Assembly (NCBI GenBank): GCA_907163375.1
Contig: CAJQUW010007056.1
Location: 124,001 to 188,000, forward strand
Length of the DNA stretch: 64,000 nucleotides
Direction of reading: 5' to 3'
Source: Prostheceraeus crozeri
Taxonomy: Eukaryota; Platyhelminthes; Polycladida; Euryleptidae
Shown here: positions 1 through 8,800 of the stretch, one piece after another
Layout of the letters: the number at the start of each line of letters is the position of its first letter
Position numbering within the stretch: position 1 is the first letter of the stretch
Translations under genes and position numbers: made by a program
The notes under the pieces: generated by a model
What the model was told of the DNA's origin: nothing
What the model saw: the letters and a program-made list of their open reading frames with translations, nothing else
The model's database searches: none

Positions 1-191
1 ATTCATATGCATACCACATGGTGTGTTTTTCATATGAGAATATAATAGTGTTTGATTTAAAAAACGCATATTGCAAACTTGACAAATTTGAGTCATTTCC
101 ATTTTTTTTATTTTTATTAGGAAAAATTTTATTTTTTATAATTTATGTATTTTTTATAATCAGAAAAAAATTTTATTTTTATTGTTTAAAA

Positions 192-1079
192 ATGATGTTA
201 CCAAATGTTGGTGGAGGTGCATATATCCCGAATAATCGTGAATTAGAAATAGAGATAGAAAATTATATTATGAAAACTGGAGACGTTTTATCTGGTCCAT
301 TGCATCTTTCTATTCTTCCGCAACAAAATACAGAGTTAACAAATAAACAATATGTTGATACGCAAATCAATGAATTAAAAGAAAAATATATAAACGATGT
401 TTTGGTTCCACTGATGAACGAATTAAAGTTGCTTAAACTTAATGACAAATCATTAAACGAAAAATTATTAAAACTTGATAAAAAGGATAGAGAGCTAGAA
501 GCAGATATAGCAAAACTTTTTAAAAAGATTTCAGAACAATCAAAAATTTTAATATTACTTTCTTTAAATTTAAAATCTGCAGTCATTAAAAATAAACATC
601 AGATAAAAATGTTAAAAGAACAATTAGAAGATGAAATAGAAAAACTACCTGAAAGAATTAAAAAAAATTTAAAACAGTTACAAACTACATTCCAAAAAAG
701 TGTTGATGAATTGAGTTCTAAAATTACTCAACAAATGAAAAAGATGAATAGAATAATAAATGAAGTAAACTCACTTAATGAAAAAGTTGATAAAATGAAA
801 ACTCTTAAAATCAATTTAGAAAATGAATTAAAGAAAAATTTACAAGAAAACTCTAAAGAAAATAAAGAACAGTTAGATGCTGTTAAAAGACAATTAGATG
901 TTCTTAAAATTAAGTTAAATGCTCTTAAAACGGCGTTGAAGATTAATCAGCAGAAAATGCAAGTTAATAGAAGAGAAATTAAAGTACATCACACGCTGCT
1001 TGACGCAATAGATAAAGTGCAACAGGCAATTAATAAAGTTATCTCGAAGTTGTTAGATATTCATAAACGTAAATCTTAA
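192..1079 (+). CDS. fibre-like coiled-coil protein of the Polinton-like element
   Basis: About 295 residues. The first 60 residues contain GDVLSGPLHL followed by TNKQYVDTQI, the pattern of phage tail-fibre and baseplate proteins (GD.ltGpl ... tnKqYVD), where it forms a trimeric stalk. The rest is a long lysine/glutamate/leucine-rich coiled coil with no membrane segment. The open frame runs upstream to 18, but the ATG at 192 has the TAAAAATG-like context of the other genes in the element. Known: such motifs occur in trimeric attachment fibres. Inferred: a virion spike or stalk. The C-terminal receptor part is not recognisable. Alternative: a structural scaffold. Confidence 0.6.
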   Translation: MMLPNVGGGAYIPNNRELEIEIENYIMKTGDVLSGPLHLSILPQQNTELTNKQYVDTQINELKEKYINDVLVPLMNELKLLKLNDKSLNEKLLKLDKKDRELEADIAKLFKKISEQSKILILLSLNLKSAVIKNKHQIKMLKEQLEDEIEKLPERIKKNLKQLQTTFQKSVDELSSKITQQMKKMNRIINEVNSLNEKVDKMKTLKINLENELKKNLQENSKENKEQLDAVKRQLDVLKIKLNALKTALKINQQKMQVNRREIKVHHTLLDAIDKVQQAINKVISKLLDIHKRKS

Positions 1080-1239
1080 ACGAGTATTGTAAATATTAAC
1101 TTAAATATTTTTTACCTACAAAAAATAAAAATCATAAAAAAATATAAATATAATTTAAAAAATACAAAAATATAAATATAATTTTAAAAATAAAAAAGTA
1201 TAAATATATAAAAGTATATAAAAGTATATAATTTTAAAA

Positions 1240-1413
1240 ATGGATAAAATTAGAGCTAATAATTTTAAAAGAATTAAACAATTAGAAGAGTTAATAAAAG
1301 AAAGAAATATTATGAAAGAAAATCATAGAATAAAAAGAATGATTGATGCAGGTTTGGTTCCTGATAAAGTTAAACCAAAAACGCAATCTGCAAAAGTTAA
1401 GAACAAAAAATAA
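1240..1413 (+). CDS. small basic protein, 57 residues
   Basis: A 57-residue frame starts with MDKIRANNFKRIKQ and ends in a lysine-rich tail (KVKNKK). It follows an A+T-only spacer ending in TTTTAAAAATG, the same start context as its neighbours, which is the main reason to call it. The composition (many K, R, E, I) suggests a short helix plus a basic tail that might bind nucleic acid. No family is recognised. It sits between the fibre-like gene and a core-like gene, so a minor structural or DNA-binding role is a guess. Confidence 0.45.
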   Translation: MDKIRANNFKRIKQLEELIKERNIMKENHRIKRMIDAGLVPDKVKPKTQSAKVKNKK

Positions 1414-1432
1414 ACATTTTTTTTATAATGGA

Positions 1433-1474
1433 CATCGGTTCATGGGTCAACGGAGATGTCTTCCAGGGCTTCGC
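1433..1474 (+). repeat. 42-bp repeat with GCTTCGC hairpin, copy 1
   Basis: This 42-bp segment (CATCGGTTCATGGGTCAACG ... GGGCTTCGC) is repeated exactly at 3909-3950. Here it lies in the spacer before the gene at 1526 and ends in a doubled GCTTCGC hairpin. The second copy lies inside an open frame. Confidence 0.85.
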
Positions 1475-1525
1475 GCTTCGCCCGTATTTATATTTTTCCC
1501 AAAAAGTCAAATTTATTCCTAAAAA

Positions 1526-2035
1526 ATGCCTATACTTTATAAACACAATCTTAAACATTTTGCTTCAAATCAAAAAATTTCTCATGAACCACGTATGAAT
1601 CCTGTTTATCATTATGATAATAGAGAAACCGTTCAAAAAGAAGGGGATGGCATCTTTTCTGGTATTGGTAGTATCGTTAACTTAATTAAAAATAATAAAG
1701 ATTTGATTACATCTGCTGCAAAAGGAGCAGCTGCTATAGGTAGTACAGCTAGTGCAATATCAAATGCTGTTAAATCACAAAACGAATTAAAACAACTAGA
1801 AGCTATTCGTAAACTCAAGAATGATTCTGAAGAACTAAAAAAATTAAAAAAACTTTCAGATGAAACAAAAAACAAAATTGCTAACATAGCTGTTGGGGAA
1901 ACCTTGAGGAGCGGAGCTCCGTCTGATAGTAAACATAATGAAAAAACAATTGAAGAAATAAGAGGTAATGGCGTGAGCAGCAACCTTCTGTCTAACCAGC
2001 AAAGCTGTAGCGGAGCTGGTCTAGCAAAATTCTAA
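1526..2035 (+). CDS. adenovirus core/minor-capsid-like protein of the element
   Basis: 169 residues. After a polar N-terminus comes a glycine-rich, amphipathic stretch (FSGIGSIVNLIKNNKDLITS, then alternating A/G residues to about residue 90), followed by a charged coiled coil (residues about 90-130) and a serine-rich tail. Glycine/alanine-rich amphipathic helices next to a capsid-like gene resemble adenovirus pVI/pX-type proteins and the small X proteins of adintoviruses. Inferred role: membrane-active or core protein released by the protease encoded at 5631-6092. Start context is TAAAAAATG. The C-terminal part contains a GAGCGGAGCTC hairpin of the element's repeat family. Homology by composition only. 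Confidence 0.5.
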   Translation: MPILYKHNLKHFASNQKISHEPRMNPVYHYDNRETVQKEGDGIFSGIGSIVNLIKNNKDLITSAAKGAAAIGSTASAISNAVKSQNELKQLEAIRKLKNDSEELKKLKKLSDETKNKIANIAVGETLRSGAPSDSKHNEKTIEEIRGNGVSSNLLSNQQSCSGAGLAKF

Positions 2036-2128
2036 AATTATATTTAGTAAAATTCTAAAATTATATTTAATAAAAATTTTTTTTTCTATCTGTGAGAAAA
2101 ACAAAAAGTCAAATTATTTCTTATAAAA

Positions 2129-3462
2129 ATGTCTTCGCTTATCGAAAATAAATTTAAATTAGATGATCCCCCGTTCACCAGTTACAATCAAAAAAAGAAT
2201 GACTATATAAGAATTGCTATGAATCCCGGATCTTCCAGTAGAGTAAACACTGGAGGAGATTTAATCTTTGAAGTTGATAATCAGCAGAGTTATTTATATC
2301 TACCCGATTCATTTTTACACTGCGAATATTCTTTATATAGTGATGCTAATTTTACAACACCATTACCAGATACCGATAATATTACACTAGAGAATAATTT
2401 TTTCCCAAGTTTATTTACACAAATGCGTTTAGATGTTGCAACTCAAAATATAGAAACAATAAGTGATTCCCCAGGTGTAATTGATACAATGCTTAGATTT
2501 ATAACAATTGGTGAAAATAATAAAAAGCATGAAATCGAAGGTTGGTTTCCTGATACTAATGATGGTATAATTGTTGATGATTTAACTCACGCTGGAACAG
2601 ATGCAGCAGGAATTGCGAAAGATGTAGAAAATATTGCAAAACATTTAAATAAAACAAATAATGAAGCATATAAAGAAAGACGTGAATTTAACAAAAAAAG
2701 TAAACAGACAGTAAATTGGTCATTGTCTCCATTATTCGGTTATTTAGATTATGATAAAATATCATATCAATTAAAATTTAAATTAATAATTCATCGTACA
2801 GCAAATAATGAATTAATCTTTTTTGGTAAGACTGGAAAAAAGCATATTTAAAAATTGATAGACTTGAATGGTGGATTAAGCATATTACTCCTAGTTTAGA
2901 GGTTGAAACAGCTATTGCAAAAAGATTAAATACTAACAAACCAATTCCAGTAAATTTTCTAAAGAGAACTGCTAGTTCAGTAACTTTTTCCGAACAAAGA
3001 TTTAACTGGCATTTTACTAGAACTGCGAATACCCCAAGATATTTATTACTAACATTTCAAAGAAATAATTCTCCAAGTTTTGATAAGAACAATAATATTT
3101 TTCATATTAATACAATTCGAAGTTTACAAGTTTCATTAAATCAAACTCGATATCCAATTGATCCATTAAGATTCGATGATACCAATAATCAATTTATGGA
3201 AGGATATGATTCTTATCGAAATCTTTGTATAGAATTTGGAGTTGAACCACAATTAACTCCTGGAGATTGGAGACATTTATATCCAATTTTCTGTTTCGAT
3301 TTAAGTGCACAATCTGAAGATATTATTAAAAATGGTTGTGATGTAACAATTAATGTTGAAAAGAAAGATTCCACAACTTCATTGATGGCTTATGGTTTAC
3401 TGCTAGAAGATGTAAAATATTCTATTGAAGTTCTTAATGGAAAGATGGCTAGAATAAATTAA
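2129..3462 (+). pseudogene. capsid-like gene of the Polinton-like element, broken
   Basis: The region starts MSSLIENKFKLDDPPFTSYN and matches the family annotated in animal genomes as F54H12.2-like, which is of Polinton origin and capsid-type. It lies where Polintons carry the major capsid gene, between two adenovirus-core-like genes. The gene is broken, with about one or two breaks. The rest of its sequence is well kept, which suggests a young copy. Family assignment rests on remembered similarity of the N-terminal part and on context. Confidence 0.65.
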
Positions 3463-3571
3463 TTTAATTTTTTTTTCATAACTAGAATAGATTAAAAAAT
3501 TCTTAACTTAAAAATTTTTCGTAACTAGAATAGATTTAAATTTTTGATAACTTAAAATTTTTTTATTAAAA

Positions 3572-4114
3572 ATGTCGCAAGCGAAAAGTAATATTAATAA
3601 TAAAACTGTTGAATTAAAATTACGTAATATTGTTGACAAAAATACCCCTAAAACTATTACTATTGATAAAAAAAAGTATTACATAAGTAAACCAATGATA
3701 GAGAATATTCAATTACAAGAAGAAAAGAATGGCGGGATTCTCCCATTAATTCCACTAATAATAGGAGGCATAGCAGCAGCAGGAAGTGTTGCAGGTGGGA
3801 CAGCTGGTATTGTCCAAGCAGTAAATAAAAATAAATCAGAGAAGGCAGCATTAGAAGAACAAAAACGTCATAATAGAGAGTTTGAAAAAGTTGCTAGGGG
3901 AGAAGGGGCATCGGTTCATGGGTCAACGGAGATGTCTTCCAGGGCTTCGCCCGAAGGAAAAGGAGTAGTAGATAATTTTATTAGTAAATTAAAATTAGTT
4001 GATGAAGGAAAACGAGTTCTTAAAAATATTCTCCACAATGTTGATGATTTAATTGAAATTAAAGAAACTAAAGATGGTTCTGGAATATATATAAGTCCTA
4101 GTATGATAAGGTAA
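3572..4114 (+). CDS. pX/pVI-like hydrophobic core protein of the element
   Basis: 180 residues. A polar N-terminal half is followed near residues 50-75 by a hydrophobic G/A segment (GGILPLIPLIIGGIAAAG) and then a charged coiled coil (KSEKAALEEQKRH). The GG.LPLIPLI..G pattern with alanine/glycine helices is typical of the adenovirus pX/pVI-like small proteins found beside capsid genes in Polintons and adintoviruses. Likely a protease-processed core or membrane-lytic component. Residues about 113-127 come from an in-frame copy of the 42-bp hairpin repeat (3909-3950), so the frame has absorbed a mobile-looking segment. Start context ATTAAAAATG. Confidence 0.55.
   Translation: MSQAKSNINNKTVELKLRNIVDKNTPKTITIDKKKYYISKPMIENIQLQEEKNGGILPLIPLIIGGIAAAGSVAGGTAGIVQAVNKNKSEKAALEEQKRHNREFEKVARGEGASVHGSTEMSSRASPEGKGVVDNFISKLKLVDEGKRVLKNILHNVDDLIEIKETKDGSGIYISPSMIR
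3909..3950 (+). repeat. 42-bp repeat with GCTTCGC hairpin, copy 2, inside a frame
   Basis: Identical over 42 bp to 1433-1474. It lies inside the open frame at 3572-4114 and is read as ASVHGSTEMSSRAS. A related hairpin, GGAGCTTCGCTCC, follows just after the gene at about 4132. Confidence 0.85.
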
Positions 4115-4192
4115 TAACCTGAGGAGCTTCGCTCCGATTCGGTAAAACAATTTTTTTGTTTTATCTTTTAAAATTTTTTTTTATCTTTTAAA

Positions 4193-5596
4193 ATGAATTC
4201 TACAAATTCCGAAAATTTAATTAAATTAAAAATTTCTAATTTAGATTTATTGAATTATCTATTAAACAAAAATAAAAACTCAAACTGTCAGCATATTGGA
4301 GGTGACAAGAACAAAGTTCCATACCACTTCGGTGGTGACATACAAAAAACATTACAAAACTTTCCTGCATTTATTTGGAGTAAATATTCGAAAGAAAAAC
4401 ATCTTCCTGGTCATTCATATACTGGGCCAGGAACTCGATTAGATATAAGACTAGATGAGAATAATAATCCGAAACCAGGTGAAGAACCAATAAATAGAGT
4501 AGATGCCGCCGCTTACAGGCATGATTTAGCTTATCGAAATCATGATCTAAGTTCTCGTCATGCAGCTGATAAGAAGATGATTCAAGAATTAGATAGTATT
4601 CAGAATCCTACATTTAGAGAAAAAATTGAAAGAATGTTTGTTAAGAAAGCTTTACAAGCTAAAATATTATTCGGTCAGGGTTTAAATGAAACGACAGCAA
4701 AGCTGTCTGAGAGCAACGCTCGAACTAATAACTCTGAGAGCAACGCTCGAACTAATAACTCTGAGAGCAACGCTCGAACTAATAACTCTGAGAGCAACGC
4801 TGGAACCTACGCGTCCGAAATCCACAAGGAATATAGAAGGCCTAAATATTTATTGAAAGTAAAAGTATTTAATAAAGATGATATTTGGAGTGCTGATCTT
4901 ATTCATATGCCGAATGAAAGGGACTACAAATACGCATTGACCGTTATAGATTTATATACACGATACGCTTGGGTAAAGCCTTTAAAAAATAAAAGTGGTC
5001 TATCAGTTAAATATGCGTTTGAAGGAATCTTTAAAGAAAGTAATAGAAAGCCAAAAAAATTGTTTGTTGATAAAGGATCGGAATTTTATAACAGAAACGT
5101 TCAGCCACTATTTGAAATTGTTTATTCAACTGAAAACGCTGGGAAGGCCGTAGTGATAGAAAGATTTAATCGGACGTTAAAAAATAAAATTTTCAAGAAA
5201 TTTACTCAGCAAGGAAATCAGAAATGGTTAAAAATATTACCAGGAATTGTAGAGCAGTACAATAATAAAGTTCATTCTGGTATTGAAGAAACTCCAAAGA
5301 ATGCTTCTGACGACCCTGATTTAATACGAAAGAAAATATTCGAGAATAATTATTCCAATGAGAGTAATCCGAATTTGCAGAAACTTAAGCCGAAATTTAA
5401 AATTGGAGATAGAGTTAGAATATTTAAATATAAGAACAAATTTGAAAAAGGCTTTGTTGGCTATTGGACTAAAGAAATATTTGAAGTTTGCAAAATAAAT
5501 CAAACTTATCCGATTACTTATGAAATTAAAGATTTAGATAATGAGGATATCAGAGGTCGTTTTTATCAAAATGAATTACAGAAAACAGAGCTTTAA
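4193..5596 (+). CDS. phospholipase A2 domain fused to Polinton DDE integrase
   Basis: 467 residues in one open frame. Residues about 70-130 look like a parvovirus VP1-type PLA2: HLPGHSYTGPGT (calcium-loop-like) then RVDAAAYRHDLAYRNHD with the HD catalytic pair near residues 110-111. Residues 172-207 are four 9-residue repeats (SESNARTNN type). Residues about 215-467 are a retrovirus/Polinton integrase: catalytic-type acidic residues in WSADL (about 235), FVDKGSEF (293) and VIERFN (323), then a chromo-like tail (KIGDRVRIF ... FYQNELQK). Integrase would insert the element; a PLA2 domain in parvoviruses breaches endosomal membrane during entry. Having both in one frame is unusual and may be a genuine fusion or a product of decay. 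Confidence 0.8.
   Translation: MNSTNSENLIKLKISNLDLLNYLLNKNKNSNCQHIGGDKNKVPYHFGGDIQKTLQNFPAFIWSKYSKEKHLPGHSYTGPGTRLDIRLDENNNPKPGEEPINRVDAAAYRHDLAYRNHDLSSRHAADKKMIQELDSIQNPTFREKIERMFVKKALQAKILFGQGLNETTAKLSESNARTNNSESNARTNNSESNARTNNSESNAGTYASEIHKEYRRPKYLLKVKVFNKDDIWSADLIHMPNERDYKYALTVIDLYTRYAWVKPLKNKSGLSVKYAFEGIFKESNRKPKKLFVDKGSEFYNRNVQPLFEIVYSTENAGKAVVIERFNRTLKNKIFKKFTQQGNQKWLKILPGIVEQYNNKVHSGIEETPKNASDDPDLIRKKIFENNYSNESNPNLQKLKPKFKIGDRVRIFKYKNKFEKGFVGYWTKEIFEVCKINQTYPITYEIKDLDNEDIRGRFYQNELQKTEL
4706..4805 (+). repeat. 27-bp in-frame tandem repeats linking PLA2 and integrase
   Basis: Three near-identical 27-bp units plus a diverged fourth encode SESNARTNN repeats between the PLA2-like and integrase domains. 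Each unit contains GAGCAACGCTC, a small hairpin akin to the other palindromes in the element. Confidence 0.85.
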
Positions 5597-5630
5597 CCTT
5601 TAGGTAGCGCTTTAGCTAGCTTCGCTTGAG

Positions 5631-6092
5631 TTATAGATTGTTTAACTCTAACATAATATCTAGAAATGGTACTCCTTTTTGTAATTTAAATAAAACATAA
5701 AGACATAATTGTCCACAATAAGTTGTTCCCGGTTTTTGAATTTGAAACGTATTGTATGTTCCCGTTCCAAGTAATTCTTTTACTTCATTTGTAGGTGATA
5801 GCCCGTATGAGTCAAAATAATAATTATCTCCGTTTTTACTAAAGATACCTGCTGACCAATGTACGCCGTTTTGGTCTGAAGTGTGAAGATTCGTTATGAA
5901 ATTTACAGTTATTGATGGAACTTTGTTCCGGGAACTGAAGGTTCCTGATGGCCTATTTTTTAGGAATTGTAATTCGTTTCTCATTAGAACATGAAAATTC
6001 TTTATTCCTAATTCATTTGCGATTTTCTTTAGGTCGAAATTTGTCGTAGTTTGCGTTCCATATAATTTAAAAAACTTATTTATGTTGCTCAT
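5631..6092 (-). CDS. adenain-like cysteine protease of the Polinton-like element
   Basis: 153 residues on the minus strand, tail to tail with the integrase gene. It has the adenovirus protease (C5/Ulp1-like) layout: His in NGVHWSAG (residue 78), Asp in YYFDSYG (94), then Cys in TTYCGQLC (126), with a short C-terminal helix. Length is typical of Polinton proteases (about 150-200 residues). It would mature capsid and core precursors. Start context ATTATAAAATG matches the other genes. The frame is open throughout. Confidence 0.85.
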   Translation of the reverse strand: MSNINKFFKLYGTQTTTNFDLKKIANELGIKNFHVLMRNELQFLKNRPSGTFSSRNKVPSITVNFITNLHTSDQNGVHWSAGIFSKNGDNYYFDSYGLSPTNEVKELLGTGTYNTFQIQKPGTTYCGQLCLYVLFKLQKGVPFLDIMLELNNL

Positions 6093-6284
6093 TTTATAAT
6101 AAAAAAATTTCTTAAGGGACCCCTAGAAGACAGAAGGGAGGGGTAGCAGAACTACGTTCATATGATATTGAATGATATATTCTTGCTGTTTCTTCCACTT
6201 TTGTTTCTTCCCCTATTAAAGAAATATTATTAGTCACATGATATATTTTAAAAACCTGAAAGATGGATAAAATTCATGAATTTG

Positions 6285-6700
6285 AAATTCTCAACTTTTA
6301 TGATTTTTAGTGTCCTAGAACGGTCATGATTTAAGCAATGAAAATCGAACCGAAGGTTCTAGGGCTTCGCCCGATTGTAATTCTCAAATTTTGAAATTCT
6401 TAACTTTTATAATTTTTAGTGTCCTAGAACGGTCATGATTTAAGCAATGAAAATCGAACCGAAGGTTCTAGGGCTTCGCCCGATTGTAATTCTCAAATTT
6501 TGAAATTCTTAACTTTTATAATTTTTAGTGTCCTAGAACGGTCATGATTTTAAGGGTGAAAATTGTAATTCTCAAATTTGAGATTCTTAACTTTTATGAT
6601 TTTCGTTGTCCTAGAACGGTCATGATTTTGGGGGTGAAAATTGTAACTCTCAAATTTGAGATTTTGAAAAATTTGAAAAATTGGGTATTTTTAAAAACGC
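6285..6700. repeat. tandem repeats at the right end of the Polinton-like element
   Basis: The word GTCCTAGAACGGTCATG recurs at 6312, 6421, 6530 and 6608, giving units of 109, 109 and 78 bp; a last GTCCTAGAACGGTC occurs at 6934. The long units each hold a GGGCTTCGCCCG hairpin and GAACCGAAGGTTC. Repeats near Polinton ends usually belong to the terminal inverted repeat; the other end is not in the window. The short open frame at 6544-6783 is only this repeat translated. Confidence 0.85.
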
Positions 6701-6734
6701 CCAAATCGGAGCGAAGCTCCTCTGGCTTTAGCCG

Positions 6735-6925
6735 ATTTATGAATTTAGGTCTTCATAACCTGAAAAAGGGTTCAAATTCATGAATTTATGTCGTTTTTAA
6801 AAGTACCATTTTTCAAAAAATGGTACTTTTTGAATGGACTAAATTCATGAATTTAGGTCTTAAAAACCTGAAAAAGGGACTAAATTCATAAATTTATGTC
6901 GTTTTTAAAAGTACTAATTTTTTGA
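6735..6925. repeat. second terminal repeat pair with a GTACC hairpin
   Basis: Two copies of a unit of roughly 105 bp (AATTCATGAATTTAGGTCTT ... AACCTGAAAAAGGG) lie head to tail. Between them is a palindrome, AAAAGTACCATTTTT / AAAAAATGGTACTTTT, at about 6799-6831. Confidence 0.75.
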
Positions 6926-7195
6926 TTTTATGGTGTCCTAGAACGGTCTTTTGTCCATTACTTACATGTAGAAAAAGGAAAAAATCAAAAAGTTTTTCAA
7001 ATTAGTTGACACTGATTTTAGACCTGAATGCGTTTAACACAAAATATATTAATTTGATACGTCCTAAACACGGATATATCGTCATGCAGAAATAAAACAT
7101 CCTGCAATACATAAAAATGGGCTATTGAAAATTTGTATCATATATGATACTGTCGGACTGAAAGGGATATTTGTGGTGAATATACCCTTTTATCT

Positions 7196-8800
7196 AACAG
7201 GAATCAAGTAACATGCTTCATAAAACGTGCCTATCAATCATATTTTGGAATTAAACTTGGTGACCAGGATAAAGTTTGGGCTCCACACATGGTATGCAAG
7301 TCATGCACCGAGTATCTGCGTCTGTGGACTAAAGGCAGGAAGAGTTGTTTGAAATTTGGTATTCCTAGGATTTGGAGGGAACCGAGAAACCATGTCAATG
7401 ACTGCTATTTCTGTGCTATTGATGTGACTGGGATCAACAGAAAGAACCGAAGCAGCCTGAAGTATCCTAATATTGAATCGGCACGGCGTCTTGTAGTTCA
7501 TTGTGATGAAATTCCAGAACCTATTTTTGGAGAACTTCCTGACATCAGTGACGACGATTCCTCCAGTGCTGCTGAACATGTAGAAGAGCAACAAATGGAT
7601 TTTGACGATGCTGCTCCACATCCTTTTTCCCAAAATGAGCTAAATGATCTAGTTTGCGATATCAGTTTATCAAAGTCCTCTGCCGAGCTATTGGCATCCA
7701 GATTGAAGGAAGAGAATCTTATATCTAACAGTGCTCGTGTCACTTTCTATCTTACTAGACATGAAGAGTTCCTTCATTTTTCCTTTAAAGAGAATGACTT
7801 GGTGTACTGCACAGATATGGCTCAGCTAATGTTCAAGCTTGGAATGCCACGGTACGAACCCAAAGATTGGAGACTATTCATAGACAGCAGCAAGCGATCT
7901 CTGAGATGTGTTCTTCTTCACAATGGCAGTCAGTTTGCCTCTGTACCTCTTGCTCACTCGGCTACATTGAAAGAGAACTATGAAGCAGTGAAGTGCGTGC
8001 TGGAGAAAATACGCTATGATCAGCATCAGTGGCTAATTTGTGTTGACTTGAAAATGGTGAATTTTTTGTTGGGACAGCAGTGAGGCTGTACCAAGTATCC
8101 ATGCTTCCTGTGCATGTGGGATAGCAGAGACACTGCTCATCACTACACTAGAAAAAACTGGCCAATCCGCGAAGAATTGGTGCCATGTAGAGCAACGAAC
8201 GTTATCAACGACCCCTTGGTTAACAGAGACAGGATACTCTTCTCTCCGCTGCACATCAAACTCGGCTTGATGAAGCAATTCACCAAAGCTCTGAACAAGG
8301 ATGGTGCCTGCTTTGCATGCTTGTACCATGCTTTTCCAGGATTGACCATAGAGAAATTGAAAGCTGGCATTTTTGATGGTCCTCAAATCCGACAGCTAAT
8401 CAGAGATACTGAGTTTGAAAATTCAATGAACGATGTGGAGCTGCAGGCATGGAGAGCATTTGTTCTGGTAGGGAAGAACTTTCTTGGCAATAAAAAGGCC
8501 AGAAACTATGCAGAGCTAGTCTCAAATATATGTATGTTGACTGCTTTCAGAATCCTTGGACGCAACATGTGTATTACAATGCATTACATTTTCTCACGCA
8601 TGGATCGGTTTCCTGAGAATCTGGGATCTGTGAGCGATGAACAAGGGAGAGATTCGATCAAGACATAAAGGTGATAGAGACAAGGTATCAGGGACGCTGG
8701 GATGCAGTTATGATGACTGATTACTGCTGGAATCTATAGAGAGACATCCCTGCAGCTGAGGATTCAAGGAACTACAAAATACGGAAATTCATGCCCTGAC
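7196..8800 (+). pseudogene. transposon-associated gene (FLCxWDSRD family), broken
   Basis: The conceptual product matches a protein family abundant in Hydra, aphids and other invertebrates, usually left unnamed. Landmarks: GDQDKVWAPH and two cysteine pairs (CKSC, CYFC) at the start, an acidic linker, DWRLFIDSSKRSLR, a PCFLCMWDSRD zinc-like motif, PLHIKLGLMKQF, and GRWDAVMMTDYCWNL at the end. Similarity begins before the first ATG at 7289, in frame from about 7196, where TATCTAACAG could be a splice acceptor. The copy is broken, with about two breaks. G+C is clearly higher than in the Polinton-like element next to it, so it is probably a separate insertion, although this family may travel as cargo. 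Catalytic role not established. Confidence 0.7.

Larger units (their letters stand above)
1..6960. mobile_element. Polinton/adintovirus-like element, right part
   Basis: A block much richer in A+T than the flanking DNA carries the gene set of a Polinton (Maverick)/adintovirus: capsid-like protein, adenain-like protease, retrovirus-type DDE integrase and small adenovirus-core-like proteins, plus a fibre-like protein. Genes lie head to tail on the plus strand except the protease. The left end lies outside the window; the right end is placed near 6960, where the repeat-rich A+T tail stops. No type B polymerase or packaging ATPase is seen, so those genes are outside or absent. Most frames are open and one gene (capsid-like) is visibly broken, so this is a fairly young fossil with about one or two breaks. 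The exact right boundary is uncertain. Confidence 0.85.

Noticed and set aside
263-586. 107-residue frame antisense to the fibre-like gene
   Set aside because: Opposite strand of an A+T-rich coiled-coil gene; no start context or homology.
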